Shown here piece after piece: positions 34,689 through 42,735 of a DNA stretch of 64,000 nucleotides (positions are counted from its first letter, which is position 1; each line of letters starts with the position of its first letter). The stretch covers positions 1 through 64,000 of the forward strand of contig NZ_JOAK01000026.1 of the NCBI RefSeq assembly GCF_000720455.1. Reading direction: 5' to 3'. A program made the translations under genes and the position numbers. The stretch comes from Streptomyces virginiae (GTDB lineage: Bacteria; Actinomycetota; Actinomycetes; Streptomycetales; Streptomycetaceae). Under the pieces are notes generated by a model, which made no database searches, had not been told where the DNA came from, and worked only from the letters and a program-made list of their open reading frames with translations.

Positions 34689-35273
34689 CTACTTGCTGGC
34701 CTTACGGGCGTTGTCGGTGGACCGATCGAGGTGGCCGTACACGGTGGTGCGCGGCACGCCGAACAGGTCGGCGATCTCCTGCACGGTCCTCTCGCGCTTG
34801 TCGTACAGCTCCTGCGCGAGCCTCGCCTGCTGCTCGCTCAGCTTTGGCTTCCGGCCGCCGACGCGGCCGCGGGCGCGCGCCGCGGCGAGCCCGTCCATGG
34901 TGTTCGCGTGAATGAGCTCCCGTTGGAACTGTGCCATCACGCCCAGCATGCCGAACATGGCCCGACCCTCAGGTGTGGACGAGTCGATGCTCTGCTCGAT
35001 GATGTGCAGCCCCACGTTCCGCTGCTGCAGCTCTTCGCCGAGCGTGACGAGGTGGAGAAGGGAGCGGGAGATCCGGTCCAGGCGCGTCGCCTTGAGGGTG
35101 TCGCCCTCGCGGAGGCGCTTCATGAGGATGTCGAACTCGGGGCGGGAGGCCTTGGAGCCGCTGAAGTAGTCGATGTGGATGTTGTCGCGGTGGACGCCGG
35201 CGCGAAGCAGGGCGTCGATCTGATGGTCGGGGTTCTGGTCGGTGGTGGAGACGCGTGCGTATCCGAAGTCCAT
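34689..35273 (-). CDS. serine resolvase/invertase
   Basis: 194 residues. The start FGYARVSTTDQNPDHQ contains the nucleophilic Ser of small serine recombinases; DRISRSLLHLVTLGEELQQR and ARGRVGGRKPKLS follow, then a C-terminal helix-turn-helix (TVQEIADLFGVPRTTVYGHL). The length is that of Tn3 resolvases and DNA invertases, not of large serine integrases. It may resolve or invert DNA locally, or be a relic of a transposon that brought the neighbouring cargo. Repeats that could be its sites lie upstream. Confidence 0.92.
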   Translation of the reverse strand: MDFGYARVSTTDQNPDHQIDALLRAGVHRDNIHIDYFSGSKASRPEFDILMKRLREGDTLKATRLDRISRSLLHLVTLGEELQQRNVGLHIIEQSIDSSTPEGRAMFGMLGVMAQFQRELIHANTMDGLAAARARGRVGGRKPKLSEQQARLAQELYDKRERTVQEIADLFGVPRTTVYGHLDRSTDNARKASK

Positions 35274-35297
35274 GTGACGACTCTACCGCCCGAGAGG

Positions 35298-35395
35298 TTA
35301 CCCGTCATTGAATCTCGACACGAGTTGTCGACACCAACGTCCTGCGACGATAGGCTCGTTGACGAGATGACGACAGACGGTGGTTAGCCGTCATT
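35298..35395. promoter_or_regulatory. candidate resolvase site (res) with repeats
   Basis: Within 100 bp upstream of the resolvase are direct repeats TTACCCGTCATT (35298-35309) and TTAGCCGTCATT (35384-35395), an inverted repeat TCGACA-5-TGTCGA (35315-35331) and CTCGT-2-ACGAG (35355-35366). Multiple paired half-sites next to the gene are what a res site looks like. Confidence 0.4.
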
Positions 35396-35414
35396 CAGTG
35401 ATCAAGGAGCGGCA

Positions 35415-35669
35415 TTGGCCCACGACATGGAAAAGGTTCGGGAAATGGCCGCGCGGAGCGGCCTGCCCCTGGACTACCTCGCTCGGCTCAATGCCGCCGA
35501 GTCCACTCCCGACGACCCTCACGGAGAGGGAGCCCTCCTCCGCCAGATGATCGTGGTCTTCGACCACTACCTAGCGAAGTCCCTCACCGGCGACAGCGCC
35601 GTCGAGGACTTGGCCGCCTTCGGCTTCACCGAGACTGCGGCAGCCCTCGCAAGCCGTCAGGCTTCCTGA
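35415..35669 (+). CDS. hypothetical protein
   Basis: 84 residues from a TTG that has AAGGAG five bases upstream. It is acidic and helical (MEKVREMAARSGLPLDYLAR, LLRQMIVVFDHYLAKSL). It is divergent from the resolvase and ends at the terminator that also closes the phage late operon. Function unknown. Confidence 0.65.
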   Translation: MAHDMEKVREMAARSGLPLDYLARLNAAESTPDDPHGEGALLRQMIVVFDHYLAKSLTGDSAVEDLAAFGFTETAAALASRQAS

Positions 35670-35687
35670 CTCCGCGCACAGCAAAAC

Positions 35688-35713
35688 GCCCCCACCGCCG
35701 AAGCGGTGGGGGC
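35688..35713. terminator. bidirectional terminator at end of phage late operon
   Basis: An 11-bp perfect stem GCCCCCACCGC / GCGGTGGGGGC with a CGAA tetraloop; on the leftward strand it is followed by GTTTTGC. It lies between the last lysis-side gene and the convergent small gene. Confidence 0.85.
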
Positions 35714-35715
35714 TT

Positions 35716-36021
35716 CTACTTCTCCTCGACCGGGGCGGGCTGGACCCACCGCGTGATGGCTTCGACGAGGGCGGGGTCGAGCTTGGCGAGCTCCGCGATC
35801 GCCGCGGCGTCAGCCGGCTCAGGCTGGATGCCGGCTCCGGCGAGGGCCTCGTCGAGTGCGACTGTGTTGGCCTGCTCCTCGACTGGCGGCTCGGGTGGTT
35901 CCTCGGGCGGCGGTTGGGGTTGTTCTTCGATGAGGCCCATGTCGACGAGCGTTTCGACGTCGGCCATGAGGGGCTGGCGTCGGGGTGGTGCTGGCCGAGG
36001 GGCCGGCGCTTCGTCGCTCAT
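35716..36021 (-). CDS. Pro/Glu-rich phage protein
   Basis: 101 residues from an ATG that overlaps the previous stop (TGATG). It begins SDEAPAPRPAPPRRQ, has a run PQPPPEEPPEPPVEE and ends in a short helical part (AAIAELAKLDPALVEAITRW). It is the last gene of the late transcript. The function is unknown. Confidence 0.65.
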   Translation of the reverse strand: MSDEAPAPRPAPPRRQPLMADVETLVDMGLIEEQPQPPPEEPPEPPVEEQANTVALDEALAGAGIQPEPADAAAIAELAKLDPALVEAITRWVQPAPVEEK

Positions 36022-36383
36022 CACACTCCAGTTCGGTTGTAGTCGTTGATCCGGTCCGGGGGCGCTGGCGGCTCGATCCCGGCCTGGCGCATCTGGGTCG
36101 TGAGGTCTCCGACGTAGAAGACGAACGCGCGGACCAGCGAGCGGAGCGACCGGACTTCCTCGCGGGTCTCCGCCAGGTCGGCCGTCTGCTTCTCCCTGAT
36201 CTCCCGGAACGCCTGCAGGTCGGCGGCCCGCTGTGCCGGTTCGCTCTGGACGACGGCCGCTACTTCCGTGGCGCGTGCGGTCGCGGCTGCGGCAGCCCGT
36301 GAGGACCGTGCCGTGTACACCGCTCCGATGCATGTGAGGACGGCCGCCGTCACCGTCACTACTGCTGCCCAGACGCCTGTCAT
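36021..36383 (-). CDS. phage membrane protein with coiled coil
   Basis: 120 residues. A single N-terminal transmembrane helix (VWAAVVTVTAAVLTCIGAVY) is followed by a long charged coiled coil (REIREKQTADLAETREEVRS). The start overlaps the upstream gene (ATGA). Its place after the holin-like gene suggests a role in lysis, possibly spanin-like or regulatory, but this is inference. Confidence 0.7.
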   Translation of the reverse strand: MTGVWAAVVTVTAAVLTCIGAVYTARSSRAAAAATARATEVAAVVQSEPAQRAADLQAFREIREKQTADLAETREEVRSLRSLVRAFVFYVGDLTTQMRQAGIEPPAPPDRINDYNRTGV

Positions 36384-36820
36384 CCGCCCTCAGCTCTCCG
36401 GGCGCGCGGAGCGTTGGGCACTGAGTGCTCGGGCACCGTCGCGGCCCACATGATCACCCCCACGTGGGAGGTGAGGTACCAGACGGCGACCCAGGCGCCG
36501 CGTGAGTAGTCGCCACTGATGACAGCGGCGAGATAGGAGATCGCCCACACGGCCGGCGGAACCAGAGCAGCGATGAATCCGAATCGGTCTCGGCCGACCT
36601 TCAGGAAGGCCGAGAGAGTGGTGATGAGGCCGGCGATGACCCACAGCCATGCCCAGCAGTGGAGCGGGGCGTTGCGGGTGAGGAGGCCAAGGCCGGCGGA
36701 CTGGGGCGGGTCGACAATCATGCCGGCGCCCCAGCAGGTCTTGCCCAGGCCCAGGATGAGGAGGAAGTGGCCGCGGCGGCCCAGCTGCTTACGTAGCCGC
36801 CGGACCGCACGGCACTTCAC
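36380..36820 (-). CDS. phage membrane protein, four predicted helices
   Basis: 146 residues from a GTG directly after the holin stop. Hydrophobic segments are HFLLILGLGKTCWGAGMIV, CWAWLWVIAGLITTLSAFL, GFIAALVPPAVWAISYLAAV and GAWVAVWYLTSHVGVIMWA. It could be a second holin or a holin modulator. Similar small membrane proteins occur in Streptomyces phage lysis cassettes. Confidence 0.65.
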   Translation of the reverse strand: MKCRAVRRLRKQLGRRGHFLLILGLGKTCWGAGMIVDPPQSAGLGLLTRNAPLHCWAWLWVIAGLITTLSAFLKVGRDRFGFIAALVPPAVWAISYLAAVISGDYSRGAWVAVWYLTSHVGVIMWAATVPEHSVPNAPRARRAEGG

Positions 36821-37174
36821 CTACACGCTCCGGACCGGGGCGACCGCGGTGGCCGGGGCCGGGGCGGTGATCTGCGTCCGGTCGAACATGGCGACGACCG
36901 CGGCCGCGGCGGCGAGGACGACGGCCTGCTGCTCGGCGGACCAGTCGAGGCCGAAGCCGACGGCGAGCGCGAGGGCGGCCTGGGCGAAGCCGAGGACCGC
37001 GGCGCCGATGGCGTCGCCCGCCATTACGGCGAGGATCAGGCCGACGAGGGCTGCGGCGACAGCGTTGATGACGGCCTGCTGCTCGGCGGATACGTCCATA
37101 CCGAACGCTGCCAGGAGCTTCACGACGATGGCGATCAGGCCGAGCCAGAGCGCCGGTTCACGCTTGAAGATCAC
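36821..37174 (-). CDS. holin-like protein with internal duplication
   Basis: 117 residues from a GTG with GAGAGG upstream. It has an N-terminal helix and two copies of a similar block: GMDVSAEQQAVINAVAAALV and GLDWSAEQQAVVLAAAAAVV, each followed by more hydrophobic sequence. Small size, several helices and the position two genes after the amidase support a holin that permeabilises the membrane for the endolysin. Confidence 0.7.
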   Translation of the reverse strand: MIFKREPALWLGLIAIVVKLLAAFGMDVSAEQQAVINAVAAALVGLILAVMAGDAIGAAVLGFAQAALALAVGFGLDWSAEQQAVVLAAAAAVVAMFDRTQITAPAPATAVAPVRSV

Positions 37175-37185
37175 GGGTGTTCCTC

Positions 37186-37443
37186 TCAGCCCCGGAGGGC
37201 AGCGTCGTAGGCGAAGAGCTGGTTGTACTGGGCGTCGCCGTCCGCGTCCCCGGGGATCCAGTAGTCGATCTCGGGGGCGCCCCAGAGCGTGTACTCGGCG
37301 GCGGTGATCCGGCGGGTGAAGCCCGTGGGCCAGATCCCGAAGACGGCCTTGCCGTCGCCCTGCGCGGCCTGCCCCTTGACGAGGATCAGGCCGGCCGGCT
37401 TGGTGAACGTCGGGGCGGGCGGGGTGGTGGGAGGAGTCGTCAT
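37186..37443 (-). CDS. small phage protein between amidase and holin
   Basis: 85 residues starting one base after the amidase stop. The start is Thr/Pro-rich (TTPPTTPPAPTFTKPAG), then a compact domain (GKAVFGIWPTGFTRRI, EIDYWIPGDADGDAQYNQL). No known family. It may be virion- or lysis-associated. Confidence 0.6.
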   Translation of the reverse strand: MTTPPTTPPAPTFTKPAGLILVKGQAAQGDGKAVFGIWPTGFTRRITAAEYTLWGAPEIDYWIPGDADGDAQYNQLFAYDAALRG

Positions 37444-37444
37444 C

Positions 37445-38080
37445 TCAGAGTCCGATCGCTCGGTAGGCGCGCGGCCGGCGGTACCGGGGCGCGGGAACAG
37501 GGGTGGGCGGCGGCGTGACGGGTCCCGTGGGCGGCTGCGTCGGCGCCGGCTTGCCCTGGGCGCGCGCAACGATCGACGGGAAGATCGTGTCCTTGAACTG
37601 GGTGACGCGCGCATCTCCGGGACAGTCGGTGCCGCCGAGCGCCCAGTCGGCGTGCAGCCGGTGGTAGCCGAACCCGGGATCCGAGGCGGTGCGGCAGACC
37701 CGCAGCGGGATCCCGTGGGTCTTGTGCAGCCAGACGCCGAGCTGGATGAGCCCCTCGACCTGCGCGGCGGTCCACGGGTCGCTGTGATTCAGGTTGGACG
37801 CCGTCTCGATGCTGACCGCGCCCGTGCCGTCGGCTCGCCGGTTCGCCCTGTAGTTGGCGTCGGCCCGCGTTTCGGTCCCGATGTACTGGGCGATGGTGCC
37901 GTCGTAGGACTGCCCGAAGTGGGATTCGAGGTTGGTGCTGTCTCGCCAGTACTCGAAGGTCCGCTCCTTCGTCCATGGTGCGGCGATGGAGTGCATGATG
38001 AACTGCGTTGGCCGAATGGCCTGCTGAGTGTCGCTCTCCGGCTGGAGCTCCATCTTGCGGGCTTCGGGATACCAGGCCAT
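37445..38080 (-). CDS. endolysin, N-acetylmuramoyl-L-alanine amidase
   Basis: 211 residues from the ATG at 38080 with GGAGG upstream. The amidase_2/PGRP fold is shown by QFIMHSIAAPW (first zinc His), ESHFGQSYDGTIAQYIG, NHSDPWTAAQVEGLIQLGVWL and HRLHADWALGGTDCPGDARV, which brings the later His and Cys zinc ligands. It cuts the bond between muramic acid and the peptide stem. The C-terminus is a Pro-rich linker with a short basic end, without a recognisable cell-wall-binding domain. Confidence 0.92.
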   Translation of the reverse strand: MAWYPEARKMELQPESDTQQAIRPTQFIMHSIAAPWTKERTFEYWRDSTNLESHFGQSYDGTIAQYIGTETRADANYRANRRADGTGAVSIETASNLNHSDPWTAAQVEGLIQLGVWLHKTHGIPLRVCRTASDPGFGYHRLHADWALGGTDCPGDARVTQFKDTIFPSIVARAQGKPAPTQPPTGPVTPPPTPVPAPRYRRPRAYRAIGL

Positions 38081-38101
38081 GAGGCCTCCAGGACATGAGG
38101 A

Positions 38102-38127
38102 AGTCCCGGCCAGTGCGGTCCGGGGCT
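38102..38127 (-). terminator. hairpin between tail and lysis genes
   Basis: Stem AGTCCCGG / CCGGGGCT (one G-T pair) with a 10-nt loop, between the tail-fibre-like gene and the amidase. It may reduce read-through into the lysis genes. Confidence 0.4.
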
Positions 38128-38135
38128 GGTGTGGG

Positions 38136-38789
38136 TCAGGTGTGCAGGAACTCGATCTGGATGGACGCGGCCATGCCGGCGGGGGTGTCCGTGTTGAGGG
38201 AGCTGCCGGACTGTTGCAGGGCGGACATGGTGATCTGCCGGCCGGCCGCAAGGTTGGCGATGCAGGAGCGCTCCTGAAGCGTGCCGACGGAGGAACCGAC
38301 CGCGCCGCCCTGGGAGCCGGGGATCTGGCTGCCGTTGTCGTTGAGCCACATCGTGCGCCAGCCGCCACCGCCGGACGCGACCCACGACACCATCGCCGTC
38401 AGCTTGTACTTGCCGGCGACAGGCGTGGCCCAGTACTTGCCGGGCACGTTCAGCCCGGAGGTGTCGTCGAGGATGGCGTTGCTGAGGTTGATCGTCGTCG
38501 CCGTGTTGTGTGGGATCGACTGGGTGGAGGCGGCGTACACGAACGCGGAGAAGGACTCCACGATCCAGGCGCTGCCGTCGTAGTACGTCCAAAGCTTCTC
38601 GGTGGCGAGCCAGGCCCGCATGCCGGCGACCGGGCTGGTGAGCGCGGCCGCGCGGGCGGCAGCGTTCGTGAACCGCATATTGCTCTGGCCCACTGCCGCG
38701 GCGAGGCCCTGGGCCAGCACCTGGGCGTTCGGGGCATCCGTGAGCGCCGCGACCTGGATGCCCTGCCCGTAGGCGTCTGTGGTGCTCAC
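38136..38789 (-). CDS. phage tail-tip or fibre protein
   Basis: 217 residues. The GTG at 38789 is preferred to the ATG at 38795 because AAAGGGG lies at a better distance. The middle (FTNAAARAAALTSPVAGMRAWLATEKLWTYYDGSAWI) is a motif I recall from actinophage minor tail proteins, and the C-terminal half (GKYWATPVAGKYKLTAMVSW...IQIEFLHT) looks like a C1q/TNF-type beta jelly roll. It is probably a receptor-contact protein on the virion. Confidence 0.7.
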   Translation of the reverse strand: MSTTDAYGQGIQVAALTDAPNAQVLAQGLAAAVGQSNMRFTNAAARAAALTSPVAGMRAWLATEKLWTYYDGSAWIVESFSAFVYAASTQSIPHNTATTINLSNAILDDTSGLNVPGKYWATPVAGKYKLTAMVSWVASGGGGWRTMWLNDNGSQIPGSQGGAVGSSVGTLQERSCIANLAAGRQITMSALQQSGSSLNTDTPAGMAASIQIEFLHT

Positions 38790-38801
38790 ATGCACCCCTT
38801 T

Positions 38802-39404
38802 CTACGTGAGGCGGAATGTGGCGCCGTCGAGGGTGGCCCAGATCGCGGTGCCGCTGTAGTCGGTGATCTGGATCGTGCCGTCGGTGTTGACGTCGAGGGC
38901 GCCATTGACACCCGGGTTGACGATCGTTGAGAACCGGGCCTTCTGCGCGGGCCGGGCCGCGGTCGGCAGCGTCGCGATGGTCGAGGTGCCCGTCGTCGAG
39001 CCGGGCGCCTTGGCCAGGCCGGACAGGGAGACGGTGCCGTCGCCGTTGATGCGGTAGGCCGGCGAATAGTGCGGCGCCCCCCAAGCAGACCAGCTGCCGT
39101 TGTAGGTGAGCGCCTGCCAGGTGCCCGCGGTGGTCACCGGCGCGACACGGCCGAGGGCAAGCCAGTTCCCCATACCGGACACCGTCAGGATGATCGTGTC
39201 CCCGACCACCGGGGTGACGTACAGGTCGGTACGGCGGGCCACAATCCCGTCGGTCGTCGTGACCGTTCCCGTCGTCTGGATCGACGTGACCGTAGCCAGC
39301 CGCCAGTCCGCGCCCCGGATGCTGGGGTCCTGGTCAGAGGCCTGCCGAACTTGGGCGTAGAGGACATCGGCGAGGTCTGCCGCTGCCTGCTGGACGGAGC
39401 TCAC
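38802..39404 (-). CDS. phage minor tail protein
   Basis: 200 residues from a GTG overlapping the previous stop. The first part (LADVLYAQVRQASDQDP, ADWRLATVTSI...) resembles an OB-like spike or baseplate domain with GDTIILTVSGMGNWLALGRV, followed by beta repeats (RINGDGTVSLSGLAK, VNTDGTIQITDYSG). It is likely part of the tail tip. Confidence 0.7.
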   Translation of the reverse strand: MSSVQQAAADLADVLYAQVRQASDQDPSIRGADWRLATVTSIQTTGTVTTTDGIVARRTDLYVTPVVGDTIILTVSGMGNWLALGRVAPVTTAGTWQALTYNGSWSAWGAPHYSPAYRINGDGTVSLSGLAKAPGSTTGTSTIATLPTAARPAQKARFSTIVNPGVNGALDVNTDGTIQITDYSGTAIWATLDGATFRLT

Positions 39405-40501
39405 GTGTCCTCCTTCGCCGAAATCGTGCGGATCTGGAAGGCTCCGCCTACGTCGAGCGGGACGGGGAACGCAGCGACCTGGTGAAGTTCGGCGGTGCCG
39501 TCCTCGTAGATGACGCGGAGGACGTCGCCTGTCTCCAGTGCCGGGTTGGGGAGGGTGGTGAGCTCCGCGGACGCGTTCGCGGCTTGCGCTTGCCGCAGCC
39601 GCAGTGTCGCCGCCAAGGTCGCTTGCAGCGACGTGAGGATCGCTGGCGAGGTGACCGGGGTGGGGTCCAGCCGATGGCCGTAGGGGCCATCCCAGTAGGT
39701 GGGGCTGCCCGGGTCGGAGTCGACGACCAGCACCTGGAACGGGGCGACGCCGGCCTCGCTGTTCTCGCCGCGGCCCAGGACCCCGTTGTACACGCCCTCG
39801 CTGCTCATGCCCCGTGACGCCTGCACGTAGGTGCCGCCCTCGGCGGCCGACACCGTCCAGACCGGCTGGGTCGTCAGGACGTCGGGGAGCTCTTCCAGCA
39901 CGAAGGACGCGTTGCCGTCGACGTAGGCCTCGGCACCGATGACGGAAGCCAGTTCCTGGACAGCTGCCCAGGGATCGCCTCCGACGTCCCAGGTGCGGGC
40001 GCCGATCGCGGTGTCGACCAGCGAGCCGACCACGACAGACGCCGTGGGGATGGACCGCTGGATCAGTGCGGTGATGGCGCTGACCGCTGTGCCCGTCGCC
40101 CGGTACGGCGTGCTGAACCGGTCGTCGGCGACAACGATCTCGAGGCCGTTGCCGGTGATGGTGGCGGGGCCTACATCGACATCGCCGTCTACGTCGTCAA
40201 CGCGGAATGTGCCGAGCGGTACGACCTCCCGGGAGCCGTCGCTGTATTGGACGCCGCGGCTGATTCGGAGGCGGGCCCCGTAGATGCTGACCTTGTCGGC
40301 GGCGGTCCGCGGGATCAGCGTGGGGTCGGCCACCGTGACCGTGCAGGTCCGTCGCACGGACCTGTTGCGGTCCACCGAGACGCTGCCGCCGGTGATGTCC
40401 AGCGTTTCCTCGCCGCCGTCGGTACGGATGAGGACCACCTCGGTGACTACATCATGTGACTCGGCGATGGCCTGCAGGAAGCGGTCCGAGACGGCGTACA
40501 T
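39401..40501 (-). CDS. DUF5047 phage tail protein
   Basis: 366 residues from the ATG at 40501, which overlaps the previous stop (TGATG). MYAVSDRFLQAIAESHDVVTEV, GGSVSVDRNRSVRRTCTVTV and GTFRVDDVDGD are typical of DUF5047 proteins from Streptomyces phages. The middle and end (WDVGGDPWAAVQELASVIGA, TLPNPALETGDVLRVIY) resemble gp27/hub-like tail domains. It probably forms the tail hub under the tape measure. Confidence 0.8.
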   Translation of the reverse strand: MYAVSDRFLQAIAESHDVVTEVVLIRTDGGEETLDITGGSVSVDRNRSVRRTCTVTVADPTLIPRTAADKVSIYGARLRISRGVQYSDGSREVVPLGTFRVDDVDGDVDVGPATITGNGLEIVVADDRFSTPYRATGTAVSAITALIQRSIPTASVVVGSLVDTAIGARTWDVGGDPWAAVQELASVIGAEAYVDGNASFVLEELPDVLTTQPVWTVSAAEGGTYVQASRGMSSEGVYNGVLGRGENSEAGVAPFQVLVVDSDPGSPTYWDGPYGHRLDPTPVTSPAILTSLQATLAATLRLRQAQAANASAELTTLPNPALETGDVLRVIYEDGTAELHQVAAFPVPLDVGGAFQIRTISAKEDT

Positions 40502-42732
40502 CAGGCTCCGATCTTCCGGTCCAGGAACACGTCCTCCCAGGTCGCGTACTTGGACAGCACCTCGGCCCAGGTGGCGTTCTCGGTGAGGACGTCCTGCCAT
40601 GTGCGGCCTGCGGAGCTGGCGACGCCGACCGTGACCGGCATGTCGACCTGCTTGACGGGCAGCTGCCAGGTCCGCCACTCGTCGGTGGCCAGCCCCTTTC
40701 GCTCCTCCGTGGCAGCGCTGACGGCGACGTACATGTCGTCGACGCCGTGGCCGGGGGCGGCCTGCCACAGCAGCACCGACCCGGAGTCGAGGAGCCGGTG
40801 CAGGGCCTCCCGTTCTGCGTCGGTCTGGGTGAATACGACGAGGGTTCCCTCAAGGCCACTGCGGACGTCGCTGAGGACGACCGGGTTGCGGCGGTGCCGG
40901 ACCCTGAACTCGGCCTGCGTGACCGGCCGCGTCCACGACGGAGGCTCGGCCATCATGACCTGCATGTTCCGGTCCGGGCGGCCCGGATCTTTCAGCCACG
41001 CGTACTGGTTGTCGCCGGCAGCGAGGGTCACGCTGTCGCTGGTGCGGGTCTCCGGGGTCGCGCCGACGCTGGCCGCGATCTCCACGTAGTACGTCACCGG
41101 CACCCCGAGAGGCGCCTCTGCGTCCTCGATGATGGCCTGGTCCGCGGTGATCGCCTCGCTCTGGATGAGTCCGGACGGGCCGCGGACCAGAGTCCGGGAT
41201 CCGTCTGCGGTGACACGCCACACCGTCAGCAGGTAGCCGACCGTCAGCTCCCGCAGCGTCAACGTGACGACCGCGGTCGGATCGTCGCCGTCGACCTCGA
41301 TCTGCGGCAGCGCCTCCCACACCTGCACCGCGTCGATCCGCAGCGCCGAGGAGGTGGCCGTCGCCGTCAGAGTCAGCTCCACCGCGGCCTGCGTCGCGAG
41401 TGCCGGCGCCGTCCCGCTGTGGGTGAGCACCCACCAGTCCGGGGTCGGCGCCGCTGCCGAAGTCGACGAGGTGAGGCCTAGCGAGTTGTTCGCAGCGTCG
41501 TACCAACGGATGTGCCGCTGGATTGTCCACCCGCCCGCGCTGACGTTCGTGTACAGCTGCAGCCGGAAGCTCTTCCCCGCCGCGGCACCTGCCGGGAAGC
41601 GGGCACTGCGAATGGTGCTGGCCGTGGCCGTCGCCGAGGACACGGTGAGGGCGTAGGCGCCGTCGACACCATAGGTTCCCCACGGCGTCGATCGGGCCAG
41701 GGTCGCGACGCCGCTCGTGACGGTCCAGCCTGCAACGTCCTTCTCGAACGAGGCGTCGGCGTAGGGGATGATGCTGCCCTCGCGGATGACCGGGGCGGTC
41801 GCGATGACCGCGGTGTCGATCCGCATGACCTGGGCCGCGGTACCTGAGGTGATGCCTACGGCGAGCGTCGCGTAAGCGGTAGTGGCTGGCGCGACCGCCG
41901 AGACTCGCTGCTCGTAATAGCCGGTTCCCGGAGCCGCCAAATTCGACCTTGTCGAGGTCAGCAGGACGTCTGCGGCCGTGTAGAACCGGAGCTCCACCCA
42001 GACCGTCGACCCGGACGTGGGCGGACTGAGATAGCAGCGGCCGATGTACTCGACGCCTGCGGTCGCGGCCGGCTTCTCCGTGACCTTCGCCGCGGCGTTG
42101 CCGTTCGCGGTGACCGTCAGCGCCAGCACATGCCCGCCGGCCAGGTAGTAGTCGACCGGCCACGACACCATCGGCGCCTGCCGGGCCACCGAGCAGTTCG
42201 TCTCCGCCACCCACTTCAGGGTGGCGTGCTCGATGTTCTCGGCATCCGCCGACAGCAGGTTGCCGGTGGTGCGCATCGGAACGCCCAGGTAGACGTTCTC
42301 GAAATGGTTGACGACCGATCCGGCGGCCGGGGTTGCCGACACCACCACCTGCACCCACGCGGTACCGAGAGGCGGCGTGCCGGACACGCTGATGCGGTGC
42401 CATGTCGCCGAGGCGGTAGCCGTGGTCAGCGACCACGTGATGCTGATCTCGGCGTTGAAGGAGTTCATCCAGCGCAGGCCGATGCGCTCCGGGACCGTAG
42501 CCCCGGACGCGTCCGCGAAAGCCTGATACTCCTGCCCGCTCGCCACCGGGTAGAAGCCGGTCGTGCGGGCCTGCATCTCACCGGCGGCGGTCGAGGACAG
42601 GCGCAGAGTCCCGTCCCCCGACCTGCCGCCGGTGCCCTTGCTGATGCTGCAGTTCATCTTCGCGGCCCAGCCCGTGGTGTTCGGGTCGACCGTCTCCGTG
42701 ACCTGCGACAACATGTTCCCGGGGATCGCCAC
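40501..42732 (-). CDS. minor tail protein with carbohydrate-binding-like modules
   Basis: 743 residues from a GTG with AAGGGGG upstream. Three jelly-roll-like modules of the CBM4/9 type are suggested by repeats of NCS...GDGTLRLSSTA, ETNCSVARQAP...GHVLALTV and FEKDVAGWTVTSG...GAYALTVSS. The last third (LRELTVGYLLTVWRVTADG, VRHRRNPVVLSDVRSG, LDSGSVLLWQAAPG) resembles distal-tail proteins of siphoviruses. It likely binds cell-wall sugars at the tail tip. Confidence 0.75.
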   Translation of the reverse strand: MAIPGNMLSQVTETVDPNTTGWAAKMNCSISKGTGGRSGDGTLRLSSTAAGEMQARTTGFYPVASGQEYQAFADASGATVPERIGLRWMNSFNAEISITWSLTTATASATWHRISVSGTPPLGTAWVQVVVSATPAAGSVVNHFENVYLGVPMRTTGNLLSADAENIEHATLKWVAETNCSVARQAPMVSWPVDYYLAGGHVLALTVTANGNAAAKVTEKPAATAGVEYIGRCYLSPPTSGSTVWVELRFYTAADVLLTSTRSNLAAPGTGYYEQRVSAVAPATTAYATLAVGITSGTAAQVMRIDTAVIATAPVIREGSIIPYADASFEKDVAGWTVTSGVATLARSTPWGTYGVDGAYALTVSSATATASTIRSARFPAGAAAGKSFRLQLYTNVSAGGWTIQRHIRWYDAANNSLGLTSSTSAAAPTPDWWVLTHSGTAPALATQAAVELTLTATATSSALRIDAVQVWEALPQIEVDGDDPTAVVTLTLRELTVGYLLTVWRVTADGSRTLVRGPSGLIQSEAITADQAIIEDAEAPLGVPVTYYVEIAASVGATPETRTSDSVTLAAGDNQYAWLKDPGRPDRNMQVMMAEPPSWTRPVTQAEFRVRHRRNPVVLSDVRSGLEGTLVVFTQTDAEREALHRLLDSGSVLLWQAAPGHGVDDMYVAVSAATEERKGLATDEWRTWQLPVKQVDMPVTVGVASSAGRTWQDVLTENATWAEVLSKYATWEDVFLDRKIGA

Positions 42733-42735
42733 CGC

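Noticed and set aside
34689..35273. The serine recombinase as the element's integrase
   Set aside because: It has resolvase/invertase length and ends in a simple helix-turn-helix; large serine integrases are about 450-600 residues with zinc and recombinase domains. The integrase is probably outside the window.
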